Below, one piece after another: positions 1 to 9,123 of a stretch of DNA of 64,000 nucleotides. The notes beneath the pieces were generated by a model. That model saw only the letters and a program-made list of their open reading frames with translations, was not told the DNA's origin and made no database searches. Origin of the DNA: Proteobacteria bacterium 005FR1 (GTDB lineage: Bacteria; Pseudomonadota; Gammaproteobacteria; Pseudomonadales; Cellvibrionaceae); NCBI GenBank assembly GCA_026192395.1, contig WACF01000002.1, positions 186,001 through 250,000 on the forward strand. The letters run 5' to 3'. How positions within the stretch are numbered: position 1 is the stretch's first letter; every line of letters starts with the position of its first letter. The position numbers and the translations under genes were made by a program.

Positions 1-734
1 TCATGACCCACTGCGCAGACCACCGGCACGTCACTGGCATAAACCGCCCGGGCGACGATTTCCTCGTTGAAAGGCCAGAGGTCCTCCAGCGAGCCGCCGC
101 CGCGCGCCAGCAAAATCACATCGAACAACTCGGCGCTGTTGGCCAGCTTGATGGCGCGCTCGATCTGGCGCGCCGCGCCCTCACCCTGAACCGCCACGGG
201 AATCACAGTCACGGGAATGGCGGGGAAGCGCCGTGCAAGGACGGTGAGAATGTCGTGAATGGCAGCGCCGGTGGGCGAGGTGATCGCCGCGATATGCCTG
301 GGCAGCTTCGGGATGGCTTTTTTGTGAGCCGTATCAAACAGGCCTTCCTTGTGCAGCTTGGTCTTCAGCGCCTCGAAGGCCCTTTGCAGGACACCGAAGC
401 CGGCTTCCTCCATGTGCTCCACGATCAGTTGGTAGTCTCCGCGGCCTTCATAGAGGCTAACCCGTCCCCGCACTACCGCATGCTTGCCGAGTGCCGGCTT
501 GAAGCGCACCAGATTGTTGCGGCTGCGGAACATTGCACAGCGCACCTGGGCTTCCTTGTCCTTCAGGGTGAAGTACCAGTGGCCCGACGAGGGTGCCGAA
601 AAATTGGAGATCTCCCCCTCCACCCAGAGCAGGGACAGATGGGTTTCCAGCAGCTGGCGCGCCTTGCGGTTCAACTGGGAGACGGTCAGGACGTCGCGGG
701 GGGGTGCGGCGGTAAAAAGGTCGTCGTTTTGCAT
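1..734 (-). CDS. xseA: Exodeoxyribonuclease VII large subunit, 3'-truncated by window edge
   Basis: Large subunit of exonuclease VII, which degrades single-stranded DNA from both ends together with XseB in the cytoplasm. Reading the minus strand from ATG at 734 gives MQNDDLFTAAPPRD, then the N-terminal OB-fold signature (VSQLNRKARQLLE, WVEGEISNF, HWYFTLKD) and the start of the catalytic domain, including ITSPTGAAIHD and the hallmark RGGGSLEDLWPFNEE. About 244 residues are present; the family is usually 400-460 residues, so roughly the C-terminal 45% lies beyond position 1. The frame is open to the edge. The plus-strand frame opposite it is a shadow. Confidence 0.95.
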   Translation of the reverse strand, partial: MQNDDLFTAAPPRDVLTVSQLNRKARQLLETHLSLLWVEGEISNFSAPSSGHWYFTLKDKEAQVRCAMFRSRNNLVRFKPALGKHAVVRGRVSLYEGRGDYQLIVEHMEEAGFGVLQRAFEALKTKLHKEGLFDTAHKKAIPKLPRHIAAITSPTGAAIHDILTVLARRFPAIPVTVIPVAVQGEGAARQIERAIKLANSAELFDVILLARGGGSLEDLWPFNEEIVARAVYASDVPVVCAVGH

Positions 735-1175
735 CGCGGCATTCTAGGCGAAGCGCGCCCGACAGAACAGCTCCCGGGTGACAGCGGTGATCTCCCATGA
801 AGGCCTTGGAAGGCCGAATAGCCCCGGGACACTACGCCAGAAGATGGCTAAGCGCGCGTGGGCCATTTGCCCCGCCTGAACCTTCGCCTGGCGACACTGT
901 CGACCGAGTTCACAGCTCTTTCTCGGCCATTTAGCCGTTTCAGCGCGGGCGTGAGGGCACACCGCATGTGCAGTGCGTCGACCTTGAGTGCGTCTGAAGC
1001 GATTTCGCTACCGGTCGCGCTCCAATTTGCGACCTGATTATTGCCGTGTTTTCTGAGGCTGGCGGGCAAAGTTGCTTGTCATCACAAAACGTGCAATCAG
1101 ACGCCAATGAGCCCGGCCCGGTCCCGTTTGAGTTTCTATACTTCGGCTAACTCTAAATCGATGGGGCATTTTTGA
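735..1175. other. Intergenic region with possible -10 element
   Basis: This 441-base gap lies between divergent xseA and the secreted lyase-like gene. Short overlapping open frames occur on the minus strand but show no recognisable protein. A TATACT hexamer at 1137-1142, 34 bases before the downstream ATG, is the best candidate -10 box; no convincing -35 box accompanies it. Nothing else is evident. Confidence 0.3.
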
Positions 1176-2192
1176 ATGAAGCATTTTGTAGCAGGGGTCT
1201 TGTCATTGGCGGTTGGATTTTCCCTGCCGGTGTCGAGCGGAACGATCTTTTCCGATTCTTTCGAATCTGGTGATTTGCGTGGATCGAGCGCATTCTCTTG
1301 GGACGATACCACCCGCACCTATCTCGTGAAGCGGGATTCGCAGCAGGGCGACATGATGATCTACGACGATGCGAAGGTCGCCATTCCCTACGGGTATGAC
1401 AGGCAGTGGCAGGCAAAGGACGGCGATGTGTCGATGCTGTTTAACTATCCCGCCGGCGAGTTCTGGTCCGAGCAACGTTTCAGTTTGCGAGACGCACATC
1501 CGGATATGTGGATCCGCTTCTGGCTGAAGGTGCCGATCAACTTCAAGCATTCGTCCAACTCCCCGACCAACAACAAGCTGTTCGCGCTCTGGATGGATGA
1601 ATACTCCAGCAAGGGAGCCGGGCCAACCGCCTTCTGGACGTTCTGGCACGATGGAAATAATGGCAGTAACCTGGCTTACCACTACTCGCCAGGCGGCTAT
1701 AAAACAGCGAACTCGGCGAAGGAATACAAATCTTTTATCCGCTACCCGGAGGATCAGGGGCGCTGGATGCAAATCGTCATGCACGTAAAGGCCGCCAGCA
1801 GTACTTCGTCCAATGACGGGGTGATGCAGTTCTGGCGACGATGGGCTGATGAATCATCCTTCACTCTCTTTCATGATCATCGCGAGGCGGACATCGGCAT
1901 ACCGTCCGGTGGTCCGGCGGGTTGGAAGGCGGGATATCTAATGGGTTGGAGTAATCCCGCCTATGCCGAAGACACCGATTGGCTGATGGATGATATTGTT
2001 TTCTCGACCAGCAGCCTGCTGGAGGCTTCAAGCCCGGCTCCCGCACCCGAGCCCGCTCCTGCACCTGAGCCAGCTCCTGCACCCGCGCCTGCTCCCGCAC
2101 CCGAGCCCGAGCCGGCTCCCGCGCCGGCTCCACCTGTCGCTGACAGCGACAACTGTGCTCGCCCGGTAGTACCCAACTTCCTGATGCCGTGA
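1176..2192 (+). CDS. Secreted polysaccharide-lyase-like (jelly-roll) protein with Pro-Ala-Glu tail
   Basis: A 338-residue exported protein. An N-terminal signal peptide (MKHFVAGVLSLAVGFSLPVSSG) leads into about 260 residues rich in aromatics and glycine, with beta-sandwich-like stretches such as MWIRFWLKVPINF, FALWMDEY, FWTFWHDGN and DWLMDDIVFS. This resembles the concanavalin-like fold of PL14/PL20-type alginate or glucuronan lyases and related glycan-binding proteins. Residues about 285-320 are a low-complexity PAPEPAPAPEP linker, after which the chain ends only about 15 residues later (SDNCARPVVPNFLMP). A linker that long normally joins to a second domain, so the C-terminus may be shortened or may serve as a cell-wall or membrane spacer. 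Substrate and catalytic residues cannot be assigned from sequence. The neighbouring glycosyltransferase supports a polysaccharide role. Confidence 0.6.
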   Translation: MKHFVAGVLSLAVGFSLPVSSGTIFSDSFESGDLRGSSAFSWDDTTRTYLVKRDSQQGDMMIYDDAKVAIPYGYDRQWQAKDGDVSMLFNYPAGEFWSEQRFSLRDAHPDMWIRFWLKVPINFKHSSNSPTNNKLFALWMDEYSSKGAGPTAFWTFWHDGNNGSNLAYHYSPGGYKTANSAKEYKSFIRYPEDQGRWMQIVMHVKAASSTSSNDGVMQFWRRWADESSFTLFHDHREADIGIPSGGPAGWKAGYLMGWSNPAYAEDTDWLMDDIVFSTSSLLEASSPAPAPEPAPAPEPAPAPAPAPAPEPEPAPAPAPPVADSDNCARPVVPNFLMP

Positions 2193-2505
2193 TTGCTGCG
2201 GCAACTGCCGTCACCACCGGGAGGTGAGAATCTCCGGGAAACGCCGGCAGCACTGCCGGCCTGAATCTCACCTTCGCCGGCGTATGTCTTCCATACGCTG
2301 GCGATCGTGCATCACGAACAAACCAATAAAGGCCGAGTCAAAGCTTTTAGCTTTAGGTGCTTCAATTTTCTATGCATAACGGAAGCGGGCAGGCCGTCAC
2401 AGGGCGCTGGCCGGCTTTCTGTTTCGCCGATTCAGAAGGACGTTGGAAGTCGACTGGCACTCGAGTCATTGCCCGAGGTGCTGGATATTTCAAGGAGTGA
2501 TTCGA
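2193..2505. other. Intergenic region with two consecutive stem-loops
   Basis: Directly after the lyase-like gene, GGTGAGAATC (2223-2232) pairs imperfectly with GAATCTCACC (2263-2272) around an inner CCGGCAG/CTGCCGG hairpin. A second hairpin at 2275-2303 has 12-base arms (CGCCGGCGTATG and CATACGCTGGCG, one G-U) and loop TCTTC. Neither is followed by a T-run, so they may be rho-dependent pause or mRNA-stability structures. The rest of the 313 bases shows nothing recognisable except the ribosome-binding site AAGGAG for the next gene. Confidence 0.5.
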
Positions 2506-3492
2506 ATGGCAGATGTATCCATAATCATACCCGCCTACAACGAAGCAACGGAGCTTCCCAATCTCGTTGCAAGCATCAGGCGGGAAATGGATACCCAGCC
2601 GGAAATCGTTGTCGTCGACAATGGTTCTGACGACGGCACCGCTGAAGTCGGCCGCCGGCTCGGCTGCCGTGTGGTCGAGACGCCGAACAAGCTCTATCCC
2701 TCGGCAGCCCGAAATTATGGCGCAAGGCATTGCCATTCGCCGCTATTCGTTTTTCTCGACGCGGACGTGATCGTCACAACGAGATGGGCTCGAACAGTCG
2801 AGCGGCTGGCAAAAGACCCGCAGTTCATCGGGAGCCGGTCCGCGACCGGCGATAGCTGTCATATCTCCGAAACGCCCTCGTGGATCGAACGGTTCTGGTT
2901 TGAACCATTGCGCCGTAATGGCAGAACGTTCCTGAACGGCGCCAACATGATTATCTCCCGCAAAGCATTCGAGGCAACCGGCGGCTTCAATGCCGAGCTC
3001 GAGACTGGCGAGGATGTCGAGTTCTCAGAGCGCGCAATGCGAATGGGCGTCGATCTCGAGCTGAATCCCAAACTCATTGTTCATCATGAGGGCTTTCCCA
3101 AAGATCTCAGAAACTTTTTTGAGCGGGAAAAATGGCACGGCGTGGGCGATTTCTCGAGCCTTGCTTATTTCATGCGATCCAAGGTGGCTCAGCTGGTCGC
3201 TGTGATCGGGCTTTGCTATCTGACGATATTGCTGTTCCTTCCTCTGGCAATCTACGGGGGCGCGGCGTACGCGAAGATCGCCGTGCTGACCTGTCTTGCT
3301 GTTATTCCGGGGATTTGCATCGCCTCAAGTCTGGCGAAGTTCTGGAAGGTCGGTCCCGTCTATTGTCTTGTCGGCAGCTTCATCTACTTCATCTACTTCA
3401 ACGCAAGACTGGCTTCCATGGTGGTCAGCTTGAAAAAGCACAGATCATCCCGATGGTCGAAGCAAGCAGAGCCGCTACACGACCAGTCCTAG
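2506..3492 (+). CDS. Family 2 glycosyltransferase with C-terminal membrane segments
   Basis: Transfers a sugar from a nucleotide-sugar donor during surface polysaccharide or glycolipid synthesis. ATG at 2506 is preferred over an in-frame upstream ATG at 2443 because AAGGAG sits 8 bases before it and the family N-terminus (MADVSIIIPAYNEATELPN) starts there, giving 328 residues. The GT-A fold shows DNGSDDGT (38-45) and the DxD metal-binding motif DAD (85-87), with a conserved ETGEDVEFSERA acceptor-region motif. The last 100 residues hold about three hydrophobic segments (for example LVAVIGLCYLTILLFLPLAI), placing the enzyme at the cytoplasmic face of the inner membrane. It converges on the CapK-like gene. 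Confidence 0.85.
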   Translation: MADVSIIIPAYNEATELPNLVASIRREMDTQPEIVVVDNGSDDGTAEVGRRLGCRVVETPNKLYPSAARNYGARHCHSPLFVFLDADVIVTTRWARTVERLAKDPQFIGSRSATGDSCHISETPSWIERFWFEPLRRNGRTFLNGANMIISRKAFEATGGFNAELETGEDVEFSERAMRMGVDLELNPKLIVHHEGFPKDLRNFFEREKWHGVGDFSSLAYFMRSKVAQLVAVIGLCYLTILLFLPLAIYGGAAYAKIAVLTCLAVIPGICIASSLAKFWKVGPVYCLVGSFIYFIYFNARLASMVVSLKKHRSSRWSKQAEPLHDQS

Positions 3493-3589
3493 ACGAGGCC
3501 ATAATCGATGCGGGGAAGTTTTTGAGATCGAAAGGTATTCCAAGTAGAAGTGCTCGATGCGCCGCCCGGCGGCTGCATCGAAACCAGAC

Positions 3590-4909
3590 TTAGCCAGGCA
3601 CGGCGCATTTTACCAGGCGCATTTTTCCAGAGGCCTCCCGCTGCAGACTGGGTACGACCTCGATGCGGTAATTCAGCTCGTCGGAAACGTTGATTCTCAT
3701 TCTTCTTTCAAGATGTTCGGCGCTCTCCGGACTCCAGCTGCCCTTGGGTACCACATAGATATCAACCTTCTCGTGACTTCTCTGGATGGCCTGAAAACGG
3801 GAGATCACATCGAAGTCCTTCTTGAAATCCTCGATCACGTAGATCAGTGACTCCGGATGAATCGATGTCCCGTTGCGCAGCCTGATTAAATCGTAAGCCC
3901 GGCCGTAGACATTCTCCAGGATCGGCAGACCTCTTCCGCAGCTGCAGGGCCGATCCGAAAGGCTTGCGTAGTCGCCGACCCGATAGCGGATCAACGGTGT
4001 CTTGTAGTTATGAAAGTCGGTCACCAGCAGTTCGCCCTTGGTACCGCCGTCCACCTCGACCAACAGATTGTCAGCCATCAGGTGCATGCCACCGCATTCA
4101 CATTCGTGAGCGATAGATCCCACTTCGCCGCAGCCGTACTCATTGAAAACTTTAACGCCAAAAACGGATTCGATCTTCTCTCGTGAGTTCGGATAGAGAA
4201 CTTCCGAGGTGGTGATTACGCTTTTAAGGTCGGGAAACGGAAGCAGCTGCTCCTGGTGTACAAAGTTGGCCAGCGCCTCGATCACGCTGACGTAACCGTA
4301 CAGGTACTTTGGCTTGAAGCGCTGGAGGTCCCGATAGTATTTCGCCAGTGATTCTTCATTCAGATTGAACGCCGATATACGTTTTCTGTTTGCCACAAAG
4401 TCGGCGACAGCGGCTCGCAAGCGGCCTTTACGATTGTGAGGAATTCCCCAGAATCTGCCCTGCGGATCTCCCACCGATACATCGGCCCACTCGTAGGCGC
4501 GCCAGGTAACTGCACGCTCCATCTCCAGAGCGCTCGCATTTTTAAGCACTCTCACCGGGTGTCCCGTCGATCCGCCGGTCGTTTTGGTCTCGCAGGGGCC
4601 GCGCCAGCCGGTTCGGATGTCGGCTTCACTGTCAATCAGATCTTGCTTGCTGATGGTGGGGAGCCGTGCAAAGTCAGAGAGACTACGAAATTTTTCGATT
4701 TCAATGCCCCGATAAAGGTCGCGATAGAATGCTGAGTTCTGCACTGCAAACAGGGCAATCTCTTTCGACTTCTGCAGCTGAAAGGCTGCTATGTCGGAAG
4801 CGCTTCGCCATTGGAAATCCCGGCTGCGCCTCAGGGCACCGAAGATCTTTTCGCCTTTCAAGAATGTCGCGGGGTAATAGCACATGTAGCGCGAGACGTA
4901 CTTGTTCAT
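3590..4909 (-). CDS. CapK/PaaK-like adenylate-forming enzyme
   Basis: A 439-residue member of the phenylacetate-CoA ligase/CapK (coenzyme F390 synthetase-like) branch of adenylate-forming enzymes. TGGSTGHP at residues 111-118 is the phosphate-binding loop, EYGCGEVGSIAHE the adenine-pocket region and PLIRYRVGD the conserved C-terminal core motif. It is followed by a CxCG pair (CSCGRGLP). Length fits the family. Homologues in capsule or exopolysaccharide clusters probably activate an acyl or amino-acid decoration. The convergent glycosyltransferase beside it favours that role over phenylacetate catabolism, since no paa genes are nearby. The acid substrate is unknown. Confidence 0.75.
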   Translation of the reverse strand: MNKYVSRYMCYYPATFLKGEKIFGALRRSRDFQWRSASDIAAFQLQKSKEIALFAVQNSAFYRDLYRGIEIEKFRSLSDFARLPTISKQDLIDSEADIRTGWRGPCETKTTGGSTGHPVRVLKNASALEMERAVTWRAYEWADVSVGDPQGRFWGIPHNRKGRLRAAVADFVANRKRISAFNLNEESLAKYYRDLQRFKPKYLYGYVSVIEALANFVHQEQLLPFPDLKSVITTSEVLYPNSREKIESVFGVKVFNEYGCGEVGSIAHECECGGMHLMADNLLVEVDGGTKGELLVTDFHNYKTPLIRYRVGDYASLSDRPCSCGRGLPILENVYGRAYDLIRLRNGTSIHPESLIYVIEDFKKDFDVISRFQAIQRSHEKVDIYVVPKGSWSPESAEHLERRMRINVSDELNYRIEVVPSLQREASGKMRLVKCAVPG

Positions 4910-5042
4910 GCAACACCTGCAGCTAGCGATGGGAGTGTTTTGGGAGTTCGGAATCGGCGCGCGAGATCACACAACTGCAATCCGCGTCTGATGTCCCTTT
5001 AACAAGGGAGATGATGTTGAGACTCAGCCTCAAGCATGGAAG

Positions 5043-5072
5043 TTCACCGGGTAATCGAAGATCCCCGGTGAA
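5043..5072. terminator. Hairpin in 4910-5142 gap
   Basis: TTCACCGGG (5043-5051) and CCCGGTGAA (5064-5072) form a perfect 9-base stem with a 12-base loop. It lies 71 bases past the end of the minus-strand dehydrogenase gene, on its downstream side. There is no T-run, so termination is only a possibility. Confidence 0.35.
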
Positions 5073-5142
5073 ATGCGACAGCAGCAGGTTGAAAATCGAA
5101 CTGTCTCGCAGCGACAGCTTCCCGCTGGAAAGATTGTTGGAT

Positions 5143-7020
5143 TTAAGGCTTGGGGCGAAATGCCAGCAGCACATTGCCGGGCGCCTGGCCAAAACGCGAA
5201 TAGCCCGACATGACGTACAAGGTGCCGTCCGCGGCGACATAGGGCGCGGAATCCAGAGCGCCGCCCTGTCCGGGCACGCCGTTGACTGTCTCAAAGGATT
5301 TCACGGTGTCGTATTTCCAGAGCAAATCGCCACTGGCGCCGTCAAATACGCGCAGGATGCCGTCGATCGATCCTTGCAGCACTGCGCCGTCCACCACCAG
5401 AGGCACCGGTGAATAACCGAGACGCGCATCGCAGGCGGGAAAGCGTTGCTTCCGATCGCCACTGCAGTCCGCTTTCGCCTGATGGCTCCAGATGATCTCA
5501 CCCGTTTCCAGATCCAGGGCGTACATGCCCGGGCGTCCATCGGGACGGTCGGGAGTGGGGGAGCGGTCGTTCAGAGGAACGAAAACACGCTCGCCATCGC
5601 TGGCCGTCCCCCAGTGGTTGCCACCGAGAAAGCCGCCGCTTCCGATCTTGGTGGACCAGACCAGTTCCCCGTTCTTATCCGGATCCAGCGCCCAGGTCGT
5701 ACCCGATTTTTGTCCGACCACCAGCAGATCGCGGCCGTCCTTGCGCTGCGTGATCATCACCGAGCCGCCGAAGTCGTGATCGACGATGATCGCCTTGCCG
5801 CCCCAATCGCAGTTGGCGCCGCCGGTGCAGGCGTAGTTCCAGGCATCCCTTTCCGTCGCCTGGAAGACCCAGTCACGCTCGCCGGTATCCAGATTGAAGG
5901 CGATGATTGCGTCGGAGGTGCCGGTAACCGGCAGAGAGTTGTTTTCACCCGTGCCGACATATAAGCGGTTGCGCTTCTCGTCAATCACCGGTGTGCTCCA
6001 GATCGGCGCGCCCGATGGTCCCCACAACTGCGTGCCGGCGCGGCTGATCTTTTGCCTACTGGCCGGTTCCATGGTGCGCCCGGTCCACAGTTTCTTGCCG
6101 CTTTCCAGGTCAAGCGCAATGACCGCACCCTGCGTTTTGCAGCATTCGTAAGTGTCATCGCCGGCGTAATTTATCTCCACTCCGGAAAGCGGCGCGTAAA
6201 CGCGGCCTTCGTGAATGACCGGGGTTCCGGTAATGCGGTTGGCCTCGTGCAGGCGGATGTCCGTTCGCCAGATCGGCTTTCCGCTGCGGGCATCGATGGT
6301 CAGTACGGCGCCGGCCGCATCGCCAGTCACCACGACCGGGCTGCCATTTTCCAGCTTGCCATAACTCAACGATGAGCGAAGCGGATAGTCCGCTTCATAC
6401 ATCCACTTCACGCAGGCTGTTTCGGTATTCAGCGCATAGAGACGACCGGCGTCGGTGGACGCGATGAACAGGGTATCGCCGGCAATCACCGGCTGTGAAC
6501 GCATGGTAGGGGTCTGCGGAAAGCCGAAGGCCCAGACCAGTTCAAGATCGGCGAACTCCTTCTTGCGAAGGCCGCTTTGCTCGGCGCTGAGCCGCCGCAG
6601 ATTTCGCGAATCGATGCCGAAGCTGGTGATATGGCCCGACGCGTTCTTGTCGACGATTGCCTGATCGCCTTTGCACATTGCTGCGTCCAGCCAAGCGGTG
6701 TTGTCCTGTTGCTCCATGCCGAGCCAATCCAGCAGCTGTTCGCGTTGTTTCTCGCTGAGGTTCTTGGCCTGGATTTTCATGTAGCCGAGAGTCATCGCGT
6801 AATCCACGGTGGATCGGCGCATCGCCTGCAGGCTTTCGCGACCTGGGGCACGAGTCGCCTCCGGGTTGTCGTGACAGCCGGCGCAGGTTTGCTGATAGAT
6901 TTTCTCGCCAGGGTGAATGGATTGCGGCTGCGAGACCGCTGATTGAGCAAAGAGGCAAATTGCCGCGGCCAGGGCCAGATCGCGGAGGCGCTGATTGAGA
7001 GGAATTCGGAAATGCATCAT
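5143..7020 (-). CDS. Haem c / PQQ dehydrogenase, polyvinyl-alcohol-dehydrogenase-like
   Basis: Periplasmic quinohaemoprotein predicted to oxidise an alcohol and pass electrons to its own haem c. Start taken at ATG 7020 (ATG 7017 and GTG 7032 are alternatives), giving about 625 residues. A signal peptide ends near VSQ-PQS. The haem motif is C46-A-G-C49-H50. It is followed by a beta-propeller of repeated blades (VIALDLESGKKLW, IAFNLDTGERDWVF, YALDLETGEIIWSH), each with the tryptophan-docking signature of PQQ enzymes, and an adjacent-cysteine pair (YECCKTQGAV) like the disulfide ring near PQQ. N-terminal haem plus C-terminal propeller is the order in PVA dehydrogenase, unlike the C-terminal haem of type II alcohol dehydrogenases. 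It lies 49 bases downstream of the hydrolase gene, probably in one operon. Confidence 0.8.
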   Translation of the reverse strand: MMHFRIPLNQRLRDLALAAAICLFAQSAVSQPQSIHPGEKIYQQTCAGCHDNPEATRAPGRESLQAMRRSTVDYAMTLGYMKIQAKNLSEKQREQLLDWLGMEQQDNTAWLDAAMCKGDQAIVDKNASGHITSFGIDSRNLRRLSAEQSGLRKKEFADLELVWAFGFPQTPTMRSQPVIAGDTLFIASTDAGRLYALNTETACVKWMYEADYPLRSSLSYGKLENGSPVVVTGDAAGAVLTIDARSGKPIWRTDIRLHEANRITGTPVIHEGRVYAPLSGVEINYAGDDTYECCKTQGAVIALDLESGKKLWTGRTMEPASRQKISRAGTQLWGPSGAPIWSTPVIDEKRNRLYVGTGENNSLPVTGTSDAIIAFNLDTGERDWVFQATERDAWNYACTGGANCDWGGKAIIVDHDFGGSVMITQRKDGRDLLVVGQKSGTTWALDPDKNGELVWSTKIGSGGFLGGNHWGTASDGERVFVPLNDRSPTPDRPDGRPGMYALDLETGEIIWSHQAKADCSGDRKQRFPACDARLGYSPVPLVVDGAVLQGSIDGILRVFDGASGDLLWKYDTVKSFETVNGVPGQGGALDSAPYVAADGTLYVMSGYSRFGQAPGNVLLAFRPKP

Positions 7021-7069
7021 TGGAATCACCACGACTTCATTATTGGATTTATGTCAGAACGCATCGATA

Positions 7070-8833
7070 TCAAAAAGCATAGTGCGTTGCCTGCCCGGCA
7101 ACGATGAGCCAGGTGAAAAACAATCCGTTGATGATCGCTCCGATGTACAAGTGTCCGCTACGCTGGAAGAAATAGGTGGAAATCAATCCGGCTACCGGCA
7201 AGAGGGCAACGAATTGCAAGGCGACGATGGTCAGCAAGGCCTGATCGGCCAACAGCAAGGTTCCGCCCATGAACAGCGGCAGATACTGGACGGTGAGCAA
7301 CATCGCCATCGCCATTCCCATCAGCAGCATGTTCCGACCAATATGGGACGCCGTGCTGCGTTCGTCGCTGCCGCGCAGCTGGCCATGCAGGACGAGGCCG
7401 GTCACGAAGAAAAAGGCCACGAAAGGAAGCAGGTAGACCAGAAAAATCCCCCACTGCAGCGGACTCAACAGCTTCACGGCAATCACCCAGATGCGGAAGT
7501 CCGTTGTGAACAGCAGGTGATTCAGCGCGAGCAGAAGGTAAAGACCGGCGACCGTGAGGATCGCCAGCCCCAGCGAGTAGAGCGCACGTTTCGCCGTATT
7601 GCCAGTGGCCCATGTCAGTCCGTAACTGACCGCGTTACCGCCTCCGGCCTTGCCGCCGAGCCGAAAATGCCATAGTGAGAAGAGCGCGATGGAAATCAGG
7701 CCTGTACCCACCGCCCAGGCAACGAAGCCGGTTGTCAGACGTTGCGGCAGCCAGGCACTTGCGGTGATGCTGCCGCCCCAGAGCTGCAGCGGGAAAAAGG
7801 TCAGTGCCGGAACCGCGACAAAAATCGCCGACGACAGCCACCAGCTCGCTCCGCGCAGACCGACTGCTTTGGCGGGTCGCTGATTCAATTCGCGCGCAAA
7901 AGGAGGCAGATTCAGCAGCAGTCCGCCGAAGATAACCAGAAACGCGATGCCGCCAATTAGCGAGAGAAAGGTTCCGAATTCCTTCCACTGCCAGATCTGA
8001 TCAGCGGGCGAAAGGGGCTTTGGTGCATTGCTCGTGCTTTGCACCCAATCTATAACGGCGGCTACGCCACTGGCGGTGATGTGATTGGCAGGATGGGTAT
8101 GAGCAGGCTGGTAGAGCTTGCGAGCTGTGCCCTCGGCAATGGAGCCGTACAGCTGACCCGCCTGTACCGTTTCCTTGCTGCCGAAAAGTTTTTTCAACTT
8201 GTCCGTGACCACGATATCGCGCCCGGTCGCCGAGCCCCACATGGTCTGGGAGAATTCGTCATACTGCCCGAACACCAGGCCAAGATTGCGCGGATACGTG
8301 GCAGTGCCCTCAGGCACACCGAAGGTGCCGGTGGACGAGCCGGAAATAACAATGGACCGGTAGGCGTCGGGGAATGCCGTGGCTGCGCTCAGTACTGTCC
8401 AGCCGCCCATCGAATGACCGGAGAGCACTATCTGATCATCGTCGACGAAGGCTAGCTGTTGCAGATAACTGAGCCCTGCCGGGCCGCCAAAACCTTCAGC
8501 GAACGCGGGCGGATCGGAGTAGCCGTGGCCGCGCTGATCGAGGGCCAGTACCACATAACCACGGCGAGCCAGTTCAATGGCATAGGGCGATTGGGTTTCC
8601 CGCGAGTTGATATAGCCGTGGACGGCGAGCACCGCGGGTGCTGGTGAACGTTCAGTGGCGCGCTCGGGGCGATAGAGTAGCCCGCTCATAGTCGCGCCTT
8701 GCGCTGAGTCGAAGCGCACGTCCTGGATATCGACGTCGCCAGAGCTGCTTTGAACTCTCGATGCCAGCCAGCCGCCCGTCAGCACCAGCAGAACCGAAAG
8801 CGTAACCCCCAGAAAAGACCGGTTTCCCATCAT
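7070..8833 (-). CDS. Alpha/beta hydrolase fused to a polytopic membrane domain
   Basis: A 587-residue two-part protein. After one N-terminal membrane anchor (LGVTLSVLLVLTGGWLA) comes an alpha/beta-hydrolase domain (about 35-270) with VHGYINSRE for the oxyanion hole, DQRGHGYSD and nucleophile Ser141 in GHSMGG. A predicted catalytic histidine lies in the HTHPANH region. From about residue 285 there are roughly eight hydrophobic helices with no recognised family. RBS GAGGAG precedes ATG at 8833. It is the first gene of a two-gene unit with the PQQ dehydrogenase. In PVA degraders a dehydrogenase is paired with an oxidised-polymer hydrolase, so a matching role is possible but unproven; the membrane domain is not part of known oxidised-PVA hydrolases. 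Confidence 0.7.
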   Translation of the reverse strand: MMGNRSFLGVTLSVLLVLTGGWLASRVQSSSGDVDIQDVRFDSAQGATMSGLLYRPERATERSPAPAVLAVHGYINSRETQSPYAIELARRGYVVLALDQRGHGYSDPPAFAEGFGGPAGLSYLQQLAFVDDDQIVLSGHSMGGWTVLSAATAFPDAYRSIVISGSSTGTFGVPEGTATYPRNLGLVFGQYDEFSQTMWGSATGRDIVVTDKLKKLFGSKETVQAGQLYGSIAEGTARKLYQPAHTHPANHITASGVAAVIDWVQSTSNAPKPLSPADQIWQWKEFGTFLSLIGGIAFLVIFGGLLLNLPPFARELNQRPAKAVGLRGASWWLSSAIFVAVPALTFFPLQLWGGSITASAWLPQRLTTGFVAWAVGTGLISIALFSLWHFRLGGKAGGGNAVSYGLTWATGNTAKRALYSLGLAILTVAGLYLLLALNHLLFTTDFRIWVIAVKLLSPLQWGIFLVYLLPFVAFFFVTGLVLHGQLRGSDERSTASHIGRNMLLMGMAMAMLLTVQYLPLFMGGTLLLADQALLTIVALQFVALLPVAGLISTYFFQRSGHLYIGAIINGLFFTWLIVAGQATHYAF

Positions 8834-9123
8834 TATTATTCTCCTCAGTTTTGCCGCTCATTGTGCCCTGACTCAGGAGTAAAAAGAAGGTCGGGACGCA
8901 ATGGCGGGTAACCAGCTCTTACCCGCGCTCAGCCAGATAGCGGTTCCGCGGGCCCGGGGAGGAAAAGTCGGCGCATCGAGCTGTCTCCAGAGCAACGACA
9001 AGGGGACATGTCGACATTATTCGCGGTCAACAACTTATGCACCCACAAGGGCTTCGCGAACAGCGGATGGGATGGAGTCGGGTCGCGTGCCGACGAAGTG
9101 CCCGGACGCGGGAGGTTGTTGCA

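Noticed and set aside
3-800. Long plus-strand frame of 265 codons at the left edge
   Set aside because: It is antisense to xseA, whose minus-strand translation has clear family motifs; the plus frame has none.
1203-1784. 193-codon minus-strand frame inside the lyase-like gene
   Set aside because: Arginine-rich shadow frame opposite a gene with signal peptide and coherent domain.
2223-2303. Twin hairpins considered as an intrinsic terminator
   Set aside because: Neither stem is followed by a T-run, so they are listed only as structures.
9037-9123. 29-residue N-terminal extension of the first sensor kinase
   Set aside because: GTG at 9124 has an SD at ideal spacing; the extension is arginine-rich and has no SD.
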